Source: JAHZKN01 sp965250205
GTDB lineage: Bacteria; Pseudomonadota; Alphaproteobacteria; Rhizobiales; Hyphomicrobiaceae
Direction of reading: 5' to 3'
Assembly: GCA_965250205.1 (NCBI GenBank)
Contig: CBDFNK010000012.1
Location: 1 to 64,000 of the forward strand
Length of the DNA stretch: 64,000 nt
The notes under the pieces were generated by a model, which had not been told where the DNA came from, did not search any database, and worked only from the letters and a program-made list of their open reading frames with translations. Within the stretch, counting starts at the first letter, position 1; every line of letters starts with the position of its first letter. Positions 1-9,126 of this stretch are shown piece by piece. A program made the position numbers and the translations under genes.

Positions 1-1443
1 GAGCAAGCCGCACTTGATGCCGCAACCCTGGCGGCGTCTAATCAGCTCGGCAAAGTAGATGAGGCCACCAGAGGCGAAGCTGTCGCACGCGCTTTTTTCC
101 AGGAAAATTTGCCAGACAACAGCACGGCAAAAATAAAATCGATAAATTTTGACAATGCAAATGGCAAAGTTGAGGCCGATGCAGGCATGTCGATGGCCAC
201 CAAGATTTTGAAATTGTTTGGTTACAACGAGATCGACATTGGAGTTCGGGCCAGTGTTGTAAAAGGTGATGGCACAATTGAAGTTGCCATGGTGCTTGAT
301 AACTCTGGTTCTATGGCAGGCAGCTATATTGCTGATCTTAAAGTTGCCGCCCAAGACCTTGCCGACATTGTGCTCGACAGCGATGGTGGGAGCGCTGATA
401 AAGTTCAAATAGGATTGGTGCCGTTTGCAGCATCCGTCAATGTTGGATCAGCTAATACGAATGCGGGATGGATTGATACCGGCGCTCAAACTACAATCCA
501 CTCTGAAAATTTTGATAAACCGCGGTCCCGTTTTGATCTATTTGCGGAACTGGGTCAGTCCTGGGCCGGTTGTGTTGAAGCGCGCCCCTACCCCTATGAC
601 GTTAATGATGAAGCGCCCGATGCAAGCAGGTCAGATACATTATTTGTACCCATGTTTGCACCTGATGAGCCAGACAATGGTAACGCGTTCAATGCTGGCT
701 ATTCGAATTACTCCAACAACTACATTTCTGACTTTGGCGGTGATTGTCCGACGCCGACGTATACGTGTATCCGCCGCAATAGCAAAACGGGTGAGTGCAA
801 AAGGTTGAAAGTGGAGCCTATTCCGGTCACAGACGCTCAGGCTAGAACCTGCAAGTACAAGGGTGCATCTATCTCAGGTGGTAGCGGGCCCAACTACATG
901 TGCACAACAACACCTATTCAGCCGCTGACCGCAACAAAAACCACAATTACTGATGCCATCACGGCTCTGGGTGCAAGTGGCTACACGAACATCGCGGAAG
1001 GTCTTGCCTGGGGTTGGCGCGTGTTGTCACCGGGCATGCCGTTCACGAAGGGCCGCTCTTATACAGATCAAGATAACAAGAAAATTCTCATTGTGATGAC
1101 CGATGGCCAAAATGTCTATTCGGCACGGTCTGATCATAACCTGTCGCGTTATGGGGCCCGCGGCTATGGTTCAAAAGGCCGTCTGGGAACGACATACACA
1201 AGCACCGGATATCGCACAAAAATTGACGCTAAAACCTTGTCGACGTGTACGGCAGCCAAAGCACAAGACGTAATTGTTTACACCGTCGCCTTCCGGCTCG
1301 AGAGCGATGCCAACACAACGGCACTTCTCAAAGCCTGCGCCACCTCGAAGGATCACTTTTTCCCCGCCACGAACGGAACTGCTCTCATTCAATCCTTCCA
1401 GAATATTGGCCGTAAAATCTCCGATCTGCGTGTTGCAGGCTAA
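1..1443 (+). CDS. TadG-like pilus assembly protein with vWA domain (5' end outside window)
   Basis: The reading frame is open from base 1, so the gene starts upstream of the window and only the last 480 codons are seen. A von Willebrand factor A domain starts near the motif VAMVLDNSGSMAG, which carries the DxSxS metal-binding (MIDAS) signature. A later stretch, KKILIVMTDGQN, is the usual second core strand of the fold. Cysteine-rich insertions lie between the two. TadE/TadG-type proteins are minor pilin-like or anchoring components of Flp/Tad pili, with an N-terminal membrane segment and a periplasmic vWA part; the visible part fits that periplasmic portion. The CpaC secretin and CpaD genes follow on the same strand after 459 bp, which supports a Tad role. 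The exact subfamily cannot be decided without the N-terminus. Confidence 0.82.
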   Translation, partial: EQAALDAATLAASNQLGKVDEATRGEAVARAFFQENLPDNSTAKIKSINFDNANGKVEADAGMSMATKILKLFGYNEIDIGVRASVVKGDGTIEVAMVLDNSGSMAGSYIADLKVAAQDLADIVLDSDGGSADKVQIGLVPFAASVNVGSANTNAGWIDTGAQTTIHSENFDKPRSRFDLFAELGQSWAGCVEARPYPYDVNDEAPDASRSDTLFVPMFAPDEPDNGNAFNAGYSNYSNNYISDFGGDCPTPTYTCIRRNSKTGECKRLKVEPIPVTDAQARTCKYKGASISGGSGPNYMCTTTPIQPLTATKTTITDAITALGASGYTNIAEGLAWGWRVLSPGMPFTKGRSYTDQDNKKILIVMTDGQNVYSARSDHNLSRYGARGYGSKGRLGTTYTSTGYRTKIDAKTLSTCTAAKAQDVIVYTVAFRLESDANTTALLKACATSKDHFFPATNGTALIQSFQNIGRKISDLRVAG

Positions 1444-1902
1444 GGCGCGCGTCCCTCCACGATCTAAAAAACGCGTGGACAGTTTGGTCTCCTGTAGGAA
1501 CCCAAAATAGACCGGGCACGACATACTTGTGCACATTTTAATGTTGCGCAGAGGGCGGGCTACAAAGTTGCTAGGTGATGTGTACGCTCTTCGCGCTTTC
1601 ACATTGATATAAAATGGAAAAATCAATCCACTCCTGTGCATAGCGTGTTGAACAATCTTTGCCGGGTCGGTGGCCGAGATGTGCATAACCTGTGGTTTGC
1701 GTTGGGGACTGTCACAGGTTTTCCGGCACCTGCCTTTCAACCTATCCAGTAATACGAGATCATGACGAACCTGCGGTGCTCAGCCTGACGTAAAGGCGAG
1801 TAGTGCAGTGTGAGTTTGCGTCACGCAGTTGGTGGAGTTGCGTACAACGGTGCCGTTTGTGGGCGTTGGCACCGGGCTCAATGATGTGGGGTTCCAAGAG
1901 TT
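1444..1902. other. Intergenic leader upstream of cpaC
   Basis: About 460 bp separate the TadG-like gene from cpaC. Open frames here on either strand lack family motifs and overlap each other, so no gene is called. It probably holds the promoter and 5' leader of the cpaC-cpaD pair, but no convincing -35/-10 pair or hairpin terminator was recognised. Confidence 0.4.
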
Positions 1903-3429
1903 ATGTTTATTCGTTTGCGTGCGTCGTGTTCGGCGTGCTCGGTGTTTATTGTTCGTGCGTTCGCATTGTTGTGCGTTTTGCAGCAGGCTTTAGCGCCCGT
2001 CTATGCTCAGGATGCCTTTGGTCTGGGGGCGACTGCTCATGATCCACAGCATCGCTCTGAGCTCAAAATACCACCTGGTGGTCCTTATCCAATTAAGCGC
2101 AAGGTCACGATTGGCCTCGACAAGTCGATGCTTGTTGAGGTTCCTGCCGCATTACAGAACGTTCTGGTGTCTAATCCAGATGTCGTCGATGCCGTTGTGC
2201 AGACATCGCAACAGGTCTATCTGTTGGGTAAATTTGCTGGCGAAGCCAATGTCCATTTTATGGGACCAGATGGCCAAAAAATTCTCTATCTAGAGGTGAC
2301 AGTTGCGCGCGATGTATCGGCGCTGCGCGATACCCTGCACCGCCTCATTCCGGGCTCGTCTATCAATGCCGAGATGATGGGTGATACCGTCGTTTTGACC
2401 GGGGTCGTGTCAACACCAATTCAGGCCAATAGAGCTGCGGAATTGGCGGCAAAGTTCATCAAAAAGAAAGATGGTGTTGTCAACATGCTCAACACCGAGA
2501 GCAAAGAGCAGGTGCTGCTCAAAGTTCAGGTCGCAGAAATTCAGCGCGATGCCTTGCGCCGCATCGGTGTTGATGTGCCAGGCTCGATTTTGTCATCTGG
2601 CAACTTCACCTTCGCCAAAGTGATTGAGAACAAGTTTCCGGTGACATCACCAATTGTCGCCGGCGCTACCGCCGTGGCACCGGCGACGGCACCATTTGTT
2701 GCAGCGGGTTCTGCGTTGCACTCAACCTGGCAATCGGGTGGGCAAAGCGTTCAAACATTGGTTCAGGCGCTCGAACGGCGCGGTGTCCTCAAGCTACTGG
2801 CTGAACCAACTCTGACAGCAATTTCAGGTGAAACGGCGAAGTTCTTGGCTGGTGGCGAATTCCCCATCCCTATCGCCGAAGAAGATAATCGCATCAAAGT
2901 TGATTACAAGGAATTCGGCGTCAACGTATCGTTCAAGCCGGTCGTCATGAGTGAAGGGCGCATCAGCCTCAACATCTCAGCTGAGGTGAGTGAGTTGTCA
3001 TCGGAAGGCGCTATTACGCTTAACTCAATTACGTTACCCGCGTTACGCGTCAGGCGTGCAGAAACAACGCTTGAGCTGCCAAGTGGCGGCACCTTGGCAA
3101 TGGCTGGTTTGTTGTCCGATGAAACGCGCCAAAGTGTCGAGGGTGTTCCTGGCTTGAAAAACCTGCCGGTTCTGGGAGCATTGTTCCGATCAAATGATTT
3201 CAGGCGCAAGGAAACAGAACTCGTAATCTTGGTGACACCGTTCATTGTAACGCATTCATCAGCTTCAGCGATGGTCAAACCAACCGATGGCTACATGCCT
3301 GAAAGTGAGCTGAAAGAGCTGTTCTTCGGCAATATTAATCGCATTTATGGTGGCGAGGTGTCGCCAGGTTTACACGAATTCAACGGTGACTTTGGCTATG
3401 TCATCGACTATCCGGGAGTGAAAGGATGA
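1903..3429 (+). CDS. cpaC: CpaC/RcpA-type secretin of the Flp/Tad pilus
   Basis: Outer-membrane secretin through which the Flp pilus is extruded. The 508-residue product begins with an N-terminal export signal (FIVRAFALLCVLQQALAPVYA, about residues 14-34). A pilus/secretin N-domain follows (TIGLDKSMLVEVPAALQNV and VSNPDVVDAVV), then a BON-like segment (residues ~140-200, GDTVVLTGVVSTP). The C-terminal secretin domain has the typical VLKLLAEPTLTAISG and LAGGEFPIPI stretches and ends with LGALFRSNDFRRKETELVILVTP. Length fits the CpaC family. The stop overlaps the cpaD start (ATGA), so the two genes are translationally coupled. CpaB, normally just upstream, is not in this position; the preceding gene is TadG-like instead. 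Confidence 0.93.
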   Translation: MFIRLRASCSACSVFIVRAFALLCVLQQALAPVYAQDAFGLGATAHDPQHRSELKIPPGGPYPIKRKVTIGLDKSMLVEVPAALQNVLVSNPDVVDAVVQTSQQVYLLGKFAGEANVHFMGPDGQKILYLEVTVARDVSALRDTLHRLIPGSSINAEMMGDTVVLTGVVSTPIQANRAAELAAKFIKKKDGVVNMLNTESKEQVLLKVQVAEIQRDALRRIGVDVPGSILSSGNFTFAKVIENKFPVTSPIVAGATAVAPATAPFVAAGSALHSTWQSGGQSVQTLVQALERRGVLKLLAEPTLTAISGETAKFLAGGEFPIPIAEEDNRIKVDYKEFGVNVSFKPVVMSEGRISLNISAEVSELSSEGAITLNSITLPALRVRRAETTLELPSGGTLAMAGLLSDETRQSVEGVPGLKNLPVLGALFRSNDFRRKETELVILVTPFIVTHSSASAMVKPTDGYMPESELKELFFGNINRIYGGEVSPGLHEFNGDFGYVIDYPGVKG

Positions 3430-4193
3430 TCTCTCAAAAAAACAAACAAAGTGCATACTCTGGTTTTGGTTTTGGTTTGAAGTTTGTATCGATTGTAGCA
3501 GGCGCTTGTGCGCTGCTTTCTGTTGCAGGCTGCCGAGGGCTCGATAATTACTCGGCACGTGTTCTGTCTGATCCAGAAAAGAATCACGCAATCAATTTCT
3601 CATCTGAGACAGAGACGCTCTATGTGGAGTTGCCGAATGGTGGTGGTAACCTTAGCCACAACCAAGCGGCAGATGTGCGACGTTTCGTTGAACGCTATAA
3701 AATTGAGAGTACGGGCGGCATTGGTATTGCTGCACCGCGCGCAATGGGAGGGCGTTTTGCAATCGCGCGATCCATGCGTCAGGTGGAGGATATCGTGTCC
3801 CGCGCCGGTATTCCGCGCCATGCCATTCACACACAGGATTATTCAGGCCACAATCCGGAATTCGGCCGAGCGCTGCGCCTTGCTTACAGCAGGCCAGTTG
3901 CACTGCCACCGCATTGTGAAGATTTCTCAAAGGACATGGGTGTTGATCGCGAGCGATTGCAAACACGCAATTTTGGTTGCGCAACACAGAGCAATTTAGC
4001 GTTGATGGTGGCAAATTCACGCGACCTGACACATCCTCAGCAATCCGCACCACGCTCAAGCGAACGGCGCAGTGTCACCTGGACGGACTATGTTGGTGCA
4101 GGTGAGGGCGGTTCAAGCAGCAGTGGTTCTGTCTCGTCCGGGTCGGCCAATGGCGCACCGACGTCGCCGACCTCACCTGGTGTGACGCAGTAG
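3426..4193 (+). CDS. cpaD: CpaD pilus-biogenesis lipoprotein
   Basis: Product of 255 residues with a lipoprotein signal: the hydrophobic stretch VSIVAGACALLSVAGC (to about residue 36) ends in a lipobox with Cys. The following LDNYSARVLSDPEKNHAINF and the central R-V-E-D-I-V-SRAGIP region match CpaD, an outer-membrane lipoprotein of Tad secretion that works with the CpaC secretin. The C-terminal part contains FGCATQSNLALMVANSRDL, the conserved CpaD C-terminal block, followed by a Ser/Gly-rich tail. Its ATG overlaps the cpaC stop by 4 nt. The operon does not continue into cpaE/cpaF as usual: a tandem palindromic array starts about 30 bp after the stop. Confidence 0.92.
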   Translation: MISQKNKQSAYSGFGFGLKFVSIVAGACALLSVAGCRGLDNYSARVLSDPEKNHAINFSSETETLYVELPNGGGNLSHNQAADVRRFVERYKIESTGGIGIAAPRAMGGRFAIARSMRQVEDIVSRAGIPRHAIHTQDYSGHNPEFGRALRLAYSRPVALPPHCEDFSKDMGVDRERLQTRNFGCATQSNLALMVANSRDLTHPQQSAPRSSERRSVTWTDYVGAGEGGSSSSGSVSSGSANGAPTSPTSPGVTQ

Positions 4194-4223
4194 AATTAGG
4201 GTGTATTGGCCACGGGAGGCCTT

Positions 4224-4786
4224 CCAACACTGGGCAAGCCCGTGTTGGCATTAAAGTTTCCAACACTGGGTAAACCCGTGTTGGCCCAACATGCCTTTAG
4301 GCAATGTTGGCAATTTATTACCCAACACTGGGCAAGCCCGTGTTGTCCAACATGCCTTTAGGCGATGTTGGCAATTTATTACCCAACACTGGGCAAGCCC
4401 GTGTTGTCCAACATGCCTTTAGGCAATGTTGGCAATTTATTACCCAACACTGGGCAAGCCCGTGTTGTCCAACATGCCTTTAGGCAATGTTGGCAATTTA
4501 TTACCCAACACTGGGCAAGCCCGTGTTGTCCAACATGCCTTTAGGCGATGTTGGCAATTTATTACCCAACACTGGGCAAGCCCGTGTTGTCCAACATGCC
4601 TTTAGGCGATGTTGGCTATTTATTAACCCAACACTGGGCAAGCCCGTGTTGTCCCAACATGCCTTTAGGCGATGTTGGCTATTTATTAACCCAACACTGG
4701 GCAAGCCCGTGTTGTCCAACATGCCTTTAGGCGATGTTGGCTATTTATTAACCCAACACTGGGCAAGCCCGTGTTGTCCAACATGC
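4224..4786. repeat. Tandem palindromic array A (10 copies, ~61 bp unit)
   Basis: Ten copies of a first palindrome (CAACAC TGGGCAAGCCC GTGTTG) occur at 61-62 bp spacing. From the second copy on they alternate with a second palindrome (CCAACAT GCC TTTA GGC AATGTTGG), eight full copies plus a truncated last one. Linkers are nearly identical (CAATTTATTAC, later CTATTTATTAA), so there are no unique spacers as in CRISPR. Each unit would fold into two stem-loops as RNA or cruciform DNA. The array sits between cpaD and the PilZ gene. Apparent ORFs inside it are simply read-through of the repeat. Confidence 0.95.
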
Positions 4787-5097
4787 CCGTGCGCTATTCT
4801 CAGTTTTAGATATGAATGGAATAAGACTGCGCTCAGATGGCTAAACGATCTGGTGCGCCTGATGATGAAACAGAGCGCCACCAGAAGAGCATTGCAATCG
4901 TCAACAGCACTTGTCCTGACGCAGAAAAACGGAGTTCACCCAAATGGCAGGTCTGTCGGGGTGGGAAGTTATAAATTTAGTCATTAGTCGTACAAATTTA
5001 ATAACTTCAAATTTTATCAAGAAATTTGCAAATCCGTGACGGTTGTTGGCGCACAGTGTGTAGATCACAAAAACCCATTAAGCGCGACTTTCCAAAA
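4787..5097. other. Intergenic region before the PilZ gene
   Basis: About 310 bp between the end of array A and the PilZ start. I see no recognisable gene, RNA or clear promoter. It includes AT-rich sequence around 4970-5030 that could hold the PilZ-gene promoter. Confidence 0.35.
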
Positions 5098-5448
5098 ATG
5101 AGTATTTTACCACCACATGAACGACGCAAGCACCCGCGCCACAAAGGGTTTTGGAGGGCCATCGTATTTCTGCCCGGCCTAACGCCACTCCATTGTATCA
5201 TTAGAGATATTTCTGAAGGTGGGGCTCTTCTGGAATTTGCGGTGGCGCCACGATTCCCGAATAAGTTTCGACTCTACATTGAGGCCCACAATTGTGAATA
5301 CTATTGTGAGGTGCGCCATATGAGCGATTATGGGGTCGGGGTTTACTTCCTTGAAAAGAGACCATGTCAGTCGCAGGAAAATATGATCCATTTCGGTCGG
5401 CGCAGTAAAGCACCACCATTGGCTGTGCCGAGGTTGGTCAACCCTTAA
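5098..5448 (+). CDS. PilZ domain protein (probable c-di-GMP receptor)
   Basis: Small single-domain protein of 116 residues from the ATG at 5098. It carries both PilZ signatures: RxxxR in ERRKHPRHKG near the N-terminus and the D-x-S-x-x-G element in DISEGGALLEF. The later VRHMSDYGVGVYF fits the last strand of the beta-barrel. PilZ proteins bind cyclic di-GMP through these residues and act on motility, adhesion or polysaccharide machinery. An upstream in-frame ATG at 5026 would add 24 residues of unlike composition and is less likely. The gene sits between the cpaCD pilus genes and a TadD-like gene, and the same window encodes a GGDEF-EAL regulator (43784-45946). The target is unknown. Confidence 0.88.
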   Translation: MSILPPHERRKHPRHKGFWRAIVFLPGLTPLHCIIRDISEGGALLEFAVAPRFPNKFRLYIEAHNCEYYCEVRHMSDYGVGVYFLEKRPCQSQENMIHFGRRSKAPPLAVPRLVNP

Positions 5449-5587
5449 ACAGTGGCTGGTTTTGGGTATGAAACACTTAACCTCAACACTATGAAGTCGC
5501 TGCGAGGTGTGCCACGTCTTCGCGTATACCATCCTACCCTGAACTTATTGACGCGTAGACAGACTTGGATCTCACCCGTGTGCTCGC

Positions 5588-5622
5588 AAAAAACCACCCC
5601 CGATTTGCCGGAAGTGGTTTTT
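5588..5622. terminator. Bidirectional hairpin terminator
   Basis: Inverted arms AAAACCAC and GTGGTTTT flank a GC-rich loop. The A-run on the left and the T-run on the right make it usable as a Rho-independent terminator on both strands. It lies between the convergent PilZ (+) and TadD-like (-) genes. Confidence 0.65.
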
Positions 5623-5694
5623 GGTGTTTTGCGTCTGATTGTGGTTCTGGTCGCAAAGGCGTAGTTGCCACAGACTACGCACCTTGCGAGATTT

Positions 5695-6582
5695 CTAACG
5701 TTTTGACGATGTGTCAGCCTGTGCCGATTGTATCTGCGAAGTACGCACGGGCGCTGCCTTCGAAACCTTGGATGGTTTCAATTTGCGTGAGGCAAAGTAG
5801 GCAACGTTGGCGTCAGCTTTGTTGCGTGGTAACACCAGAGAACTAACCCGCTTGGCTTCTTTCACGTCGCCATTTAGTCCCAAAATAAGCGCCAAATTCT
5901 GTTTGGTTTTGGTTTTGCTCTTGGTGTCGTTGGCGGCACGACGCAGGAGCTTTTCAGCCTGGTCATGGTTGCCGTCAAGGGCATAGGATAAAGCTAGGTT
6001 GTTCATAATTGATGGATGATCTGGTGCCAGCTTGAGGGCTTTTGACAGCTCTAATTGAGCTGCTTGTTGATTGCCACGCGCTGAAAGCGTAGCGCCGAGT
6101 GCTGAGTGCACGCGCCAATCTGGTTCAAAGTCATCGCGTGCCCGGGTCAAAAGCTTCTCAGCTTTTGACAATTGACCAAGCTCAAGGGCAAGCATTCCGC
6201 GCTGTTTGACCAAGGCTGGCGCCGTTTCGGAGTTTTCTGCTTCGTCCAATGTTTTGAGAGCTTTGGCCTTTTTACCCGCAAGACGCAGCTGGTGTGCTTT
6301 TTTGAGAATAGCGTGCTCGGAGCTACCTGCTGCTGCGCCAGCCGTGACGGCGCTTTCTGCAGCCTCACCTGGCGTTCTAGCTATTCTGGCAAGCTTTGAT
6401 GTTGAAACGTGGTCGATGGTGCGCTGACCAAGCGTGGTCGCCGGTTCCGGCGGTGGTGCGAGCGAAGTTGTGGTGAGATCACCAGAGCCGGCACATGCAG
6501 AGACAACAATTGCGGTCCCTATCAGGGTACTTGATGCACAACTACGGCGTACAACAGCCCTCAAACCCATTGAATGCAACAT
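5695..6582 (-). CDS. tadD: TadD-like TPR lipoprotein
   Basis: Product of about 295 residues. It starts with a lipoprotein signal (ASSTLIGTAIVVSAC, lipobox VSAC) and continues with an Ala/Thr/Pro-rich linker. Three to four tetratricopeptide repeats occupy roughly residues 100-245 (for example SKALKLAPDHPSIMNNLALS and YALDGNHDQAEKLLRRA). TadD is an outer-membrane-associated TPR lipoprotein of Flp/Tad pilus biogenesis, and the nearby cpaC/cpaD make that the best fit. The ATG at 6582 has GGGG 8 nt upstream; a GTG at 6594 and an ATG at 6570 are alternatives. It is transcribed towards the PilZ gene, so it is not in one operon with cpaCD. Confidence 0.78.
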   Translation of the reverse strand: MLHSMGLRAVVRRSCASSTLIGTAIVVSACAGSGDLTTTSLAPPPEPATTLGQRTIDHVSTSKLARIARTPGEAAESAVTAGAAAGSSEHAILKKAHQLRLAGKKAKALKTLDEAENSETAPALVKQRGMLALELGQLSKAEKLLTRARDDFEPDWRVHSALGATLSARGNQQAAQLELSKALKLAPDHPSIMNNLALSYALDGNHDQAEKLLRRAANDTKSKTKTKQNLALILGLNGDVKEAKRVSSLVLPRNKADANVAYFASRKLKPSKVSKAAPVRTSQIQSAQADTSSKR

Positions 6583-7286
6583 AACTAACCCCACTAACTA
6601 TTACTTAGGCCACTAACTATCACTTAGGACTGACAAACTTCTGGCACCTACCCCCAACGCAGTTGTGCCGAATCCCAAACTTGCTATTGATGCAACGCAA
6701 CGCTTTAAATCGCATGGCCTGAAACTCTAACGGCCTCGTGTCAGGCAACTTATCTGAAGCTGAGTCGTAATGAGATTCGGCTGTTGCCAAGTGATTTGCA
6801 GGTTGGCTGTCCCCGCTATCCCCAAAAGCAGTCATGCCCCCTAAAATGCTTGCTGATTTTTTGTGAAATAACAGTGATTTGATAGGTCAAATTCAAGTTA
6901 TTGCTTAGGGCGTGTTGTTGTTTATAAGCCGCACGCTCCGCTAGTTCCCATTGGCAAAAACGCGGTGAAAGTCCCAATTGTAGCGGATTCTGTGTGCTTT
7001 GGACGGGCCAGGGTCAGGCGATGCACAAATGCAACCCTTGTGTTGCATATTGGAAAATGGAGCGCCTGGATTGCGGTTAGAAGGTTTTAGGTAAGGACTT
7101 TCATGGTTCAATCGACGTCTGTTCTGATTCGCGGCCAATGGGGCGCAGGGACTTAGCGTTTAAATGTCTTGGTACGCTCACCACGATTTGGGCGCTGTCT
7201 CACAGACGATAATAAAAATGTTGGAAACGCTCTCGGGGTTTTGACGGTCCGCAACTTGCGGACATGACCTGATGAGAGGAGCCGAC
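6583..7286. other. Intergenic region, no convincing gene
   Basis: About 700 bp. Immediately upstream of the TadD-like gene there is a 19-bp direct repeat (CCACTAACTATTACTTAGG, second copy one base different, about 6591-6629). Short open frames on the minus strand (around 6620-6835 and 6941-7138) show no family features. The right end holds a palindrome, listed separately. Confidence 0.4.
7247..7263. promoter_or_regulatory. 17-bp perfect palindrome, possible operator
   Basis: GTCCGCAA-C-TTGCGGAC is a perfect dyad with one central base, 23 bp upstream of the start of the small gene at 7287. Position and symmetry fit a repressor operator or a leader hairpin. No known motif is recognised. Confidence 0.35.
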
Positions 7287-7493
7287 ATGATTGAGCTAAT
7301 TTTTTCCGTTTGTTTCGTCGATGAACCGACGCGCTGCCGCGAAGAGCGCTTGTCGTTTTTTCAAACCGCTGTTACGCCGCGCCAATGCATGATGATGGGC
7401 CAAATTGAAATCGCCAAATGGATGGACGGTCACCCCAATTACGAGCTGAGGAAGTGGTCATGTCGCCCAGTAGGTCAGATCGCAAAGATCTAG
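7287..7493 (+). CDS. Small conserved hypothetical protein (alphaproteobacterial)
   Basis: Product of 68 residues beginning MIELIFSVCFVDEPTRC and containing TPRQCMMMGQ, AKWMDGHPNYELRKW and a Cys near the C-terminus. From memory this pattern (ELxFSVC, D-x-P-x-R-C, QCM, AKWxxxHPNW) matches a small conserved protein common in Rhizobiales and Rhodobacterales, often annotated only as hypothetical. Four cysteines suggest disulfide or metal binding, but no function is known to me. The ATG at 7287 is preferred over the in-frame ATG at 7272 because conservation seems to begin at MIEL. GAGAGGAG lies just upstream. It is a single gene flanked by long non-coding stretches. Confidence 0.72.
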   Translation: MIELIFSVCFVDEPTRCREERLSFFQTAVTPRQCMMMGQIEIAKWMDGHPNYELRKWSCRPVGQIAKI

Positions 7494-7662
7494 TCACGTC
7501 TTAACCCCAATTACCCAAAAAGATTTTGCACATAGCTTGATGTTCGAAAAGGGCACACGGGTGCGTGCCAACAACGGCGCCCAATCGCAGCCCAGTGGCT
7601 TGACTTCATCTACCTGATCGCTTCCATAGGATGCGCAATAATTTGTGTTCCAGGAGGCATTT

Positions 7663-8964
7663 ATGACAGATTCCGCTGATCTACCAGCACCACAGTTTTC
7701 GACACTTGCAGTCCACGCTGGTGCCGCACCTGATGCGTCAACCGGTGCCCGTGTGACACCGATCTATCAAACCGCATCCTATGTTTTTAACGATGCAGAT
7801 CATGCTGCCTCTCTGTTTGGGCTTGAAGCGTTTGGAAATATCTATACGCGGATTATGAATCCGACCCAGGCCGCCTTGGAAGAACGCGTCGCAGCGTTAG
7901 AAGGTGGCACAGCGGCGTTGGCCGTTGCGTCTGGTCATGCCGCGCAATTTTTGGTGTTTCATACGCTGTTAGAACCCGGCGACGAGTTTGTTGCTGCAAC
8001 CCAGCTCTATGGTGGGTCGGTCAACCAATTCAATCACGCATTTAAAAAGTTTGATTGGAATGTCGTCTGGGCCGATGCCACTAACCCCGATACCATACAG
8101 GCTGCGATTACGGACAAGACGAAAGCTATCTTTGTTGAAAGTATCGCCAATCCCGGTGGCTTGGTGATCGACCTGCCAGCTATATCGGTAGTTGCCAAGA
8201 ATGCGGGTATCCCGTTGATAGTCGATAACACATTGGCGACACCCTACCTCTGCCAACCCAAACAACATGGCGCGGATATTATCGTTCACTCGATGACAAA
8301 GTTCCTTGGCGGCCATGGCAATTCGATCGGCGGTATTATTGTCGATTGCGGCACATTTGATTGGCTTGGGGCGAAGAACCGCTACAAAACCCTTGTCGAT
8401 ACTAATCAATCCTACGGCGGCATGAAGTTGGCTGAAACGTTTGGCAATTTCGCTTTTGCAATTGCCTGTCGTGTTATGGGCTTGCGTGATCTGGGCCCGG
8501 CGATTGCGCCCATGAACGCTTTTATGATCCTTACCGGCATTGAAACATTGCCACTGCGTATGGCAAAACACTCTGAAAATGCTTTGGCGGTGGCAAATTG
8601 GTTGGAAGCGCGCCCTGAAGTGGAGTGGGTGAGTTATGCCGGCCTAACCTCAAATCCTAACAATGCACTGGCGAGGAAGATGTGCCCCAAGGGAAGCGGT
8701 TCTGTTTTCACGTTTGGCCTAAAGGATGGCTATGAAGCAGGTGTAAAACTAGTCGAGGGCCTTAAGTTATTCTCGCATTTGGCCAATATTGGTGACGTGC
8801 GCTCACTCGTCATTCATCCAGCATCAACAACGCACCGCCAGCTCACAGATGAGCAGCGCATCAAGGCGAGTGCAGGACCGGACGTCGTGCGCCTCTCCAT
8901 TGGTATTGAAGATGTTGCGGATTTGACGGCTGATCTGGAGCAGGCATTAGCAACACTGTCCTAA
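7663..8964 (+). CDS. metY: O-acetylhomoserine aminocarboxypropyltransferase (sulfhydrylase)
   Basis: PLP enzyme of the Cys/Met metabolism family that converts O-acetylhomoserine plus sulfide to homocysteine. The 433-residue length is typical of MetY and longer than cystathionine synthases. Motifs: FSTLAVHAGAAPD at the N-terminus, YTRIMNPTQAALEERVAALEGG, the PLP-lysine region HSMTKFLGGHGNSIGG, and the C-terminal LVIHPASTTHRQL and RLSIGIED. The start is the ATG at 7663, with AGGAGG five nucleotides upstream; a GTG 18 nt earlier lacks such a site. No SAM-II riboswitch motif was recognised upstream. It is monocistronic: a CTAG-ended repeat and a hairpin follow it. Confidence 0.95.
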   Translation: MTDSADLPAPQFSTLAVHAGAAPDASTGARVTPIYQTASYVFNDADHAASLFGLEAFGNIYTRIMNPTQAALEERVAALEGGTAALAVASGHAAQFLVFHTLLEPGDEFVAATQLYGGSVNQFNHAFKKFDWNVVWADATNPDTIQAAITDKTKAIFVESIANPGGLVIDLPAISVVAKNAGIPLIVDNTLATPYLCQPKQHGADIIVHSMTKFLGGHGNSIGGIIVDCGTFDWLGAKNRYKTLVDTNQSYGGMKLAETFGNFAFAIACRVMGLRDLGPAIAPMNAFMILTGIETLPLRMAKHSENALAVANWLEARPEVEWVSYAGLTSNPNNALARKMCPKGSGSVFTFGLKDGYEAGVKLVEGLKLFSHLANIGDVRSLVIHPASTTHRQLTDEQRIKASAGPDVVRLSIGIEDVADLTADLEQALATLS

Positions 8965-8981
8965 GGCAAGCCGCGTTTGAT

Positions 8982-9113
8982 CTAAAGCGTCGAGCCTTTT
9001 CTTGTACACATTGAGGCTACTTGCTCAACGCTCTATTCCATGACTCTATCTCATGACTGGCGATCAACTTATCTGCTCAAAGTTGCGTTCCAACTTTGAG
9101 CAGGTCGGTCTAG
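8982..9113 (+). repeat. CTAG-ended double-hairpin element, copy 1
   Basis: Intergenic copy of a ~130 bp element seen nine times in the window. Landmarks in forward orientation: AGCGTCGAGCCTTTTCTTG, then GCTCAACGCTCTAT, then GGCGATCAACTTATCTGCTC, ending GGTCTAG. It lies between metY and phaC. Confidence 0.92.
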
Positions 9114-9126
9114 CTACATTAATCAA

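Noticed and set aside
1171..1740. 189-codon minus-strand ORF over the TadG-like gene end
   Set aside because: Antisense to a supported vWA gene and continuing into non-coding DNA; no domain.
4224..4786. CRISPR-like array
   Set aside because: Repeat units and linkers are both near-identical; there are no unique spacers and no cas genes nearby. ORFs of up to 166 codons reading through it are just the repeat.
7494..7662. SAM-II riboswitch upstream of metY
   Set aside because: The conserved pseudoknot sequences of the SAM-II aptamer were not found; a TTGACT at 7600 with no good -10 is the only candidate element.
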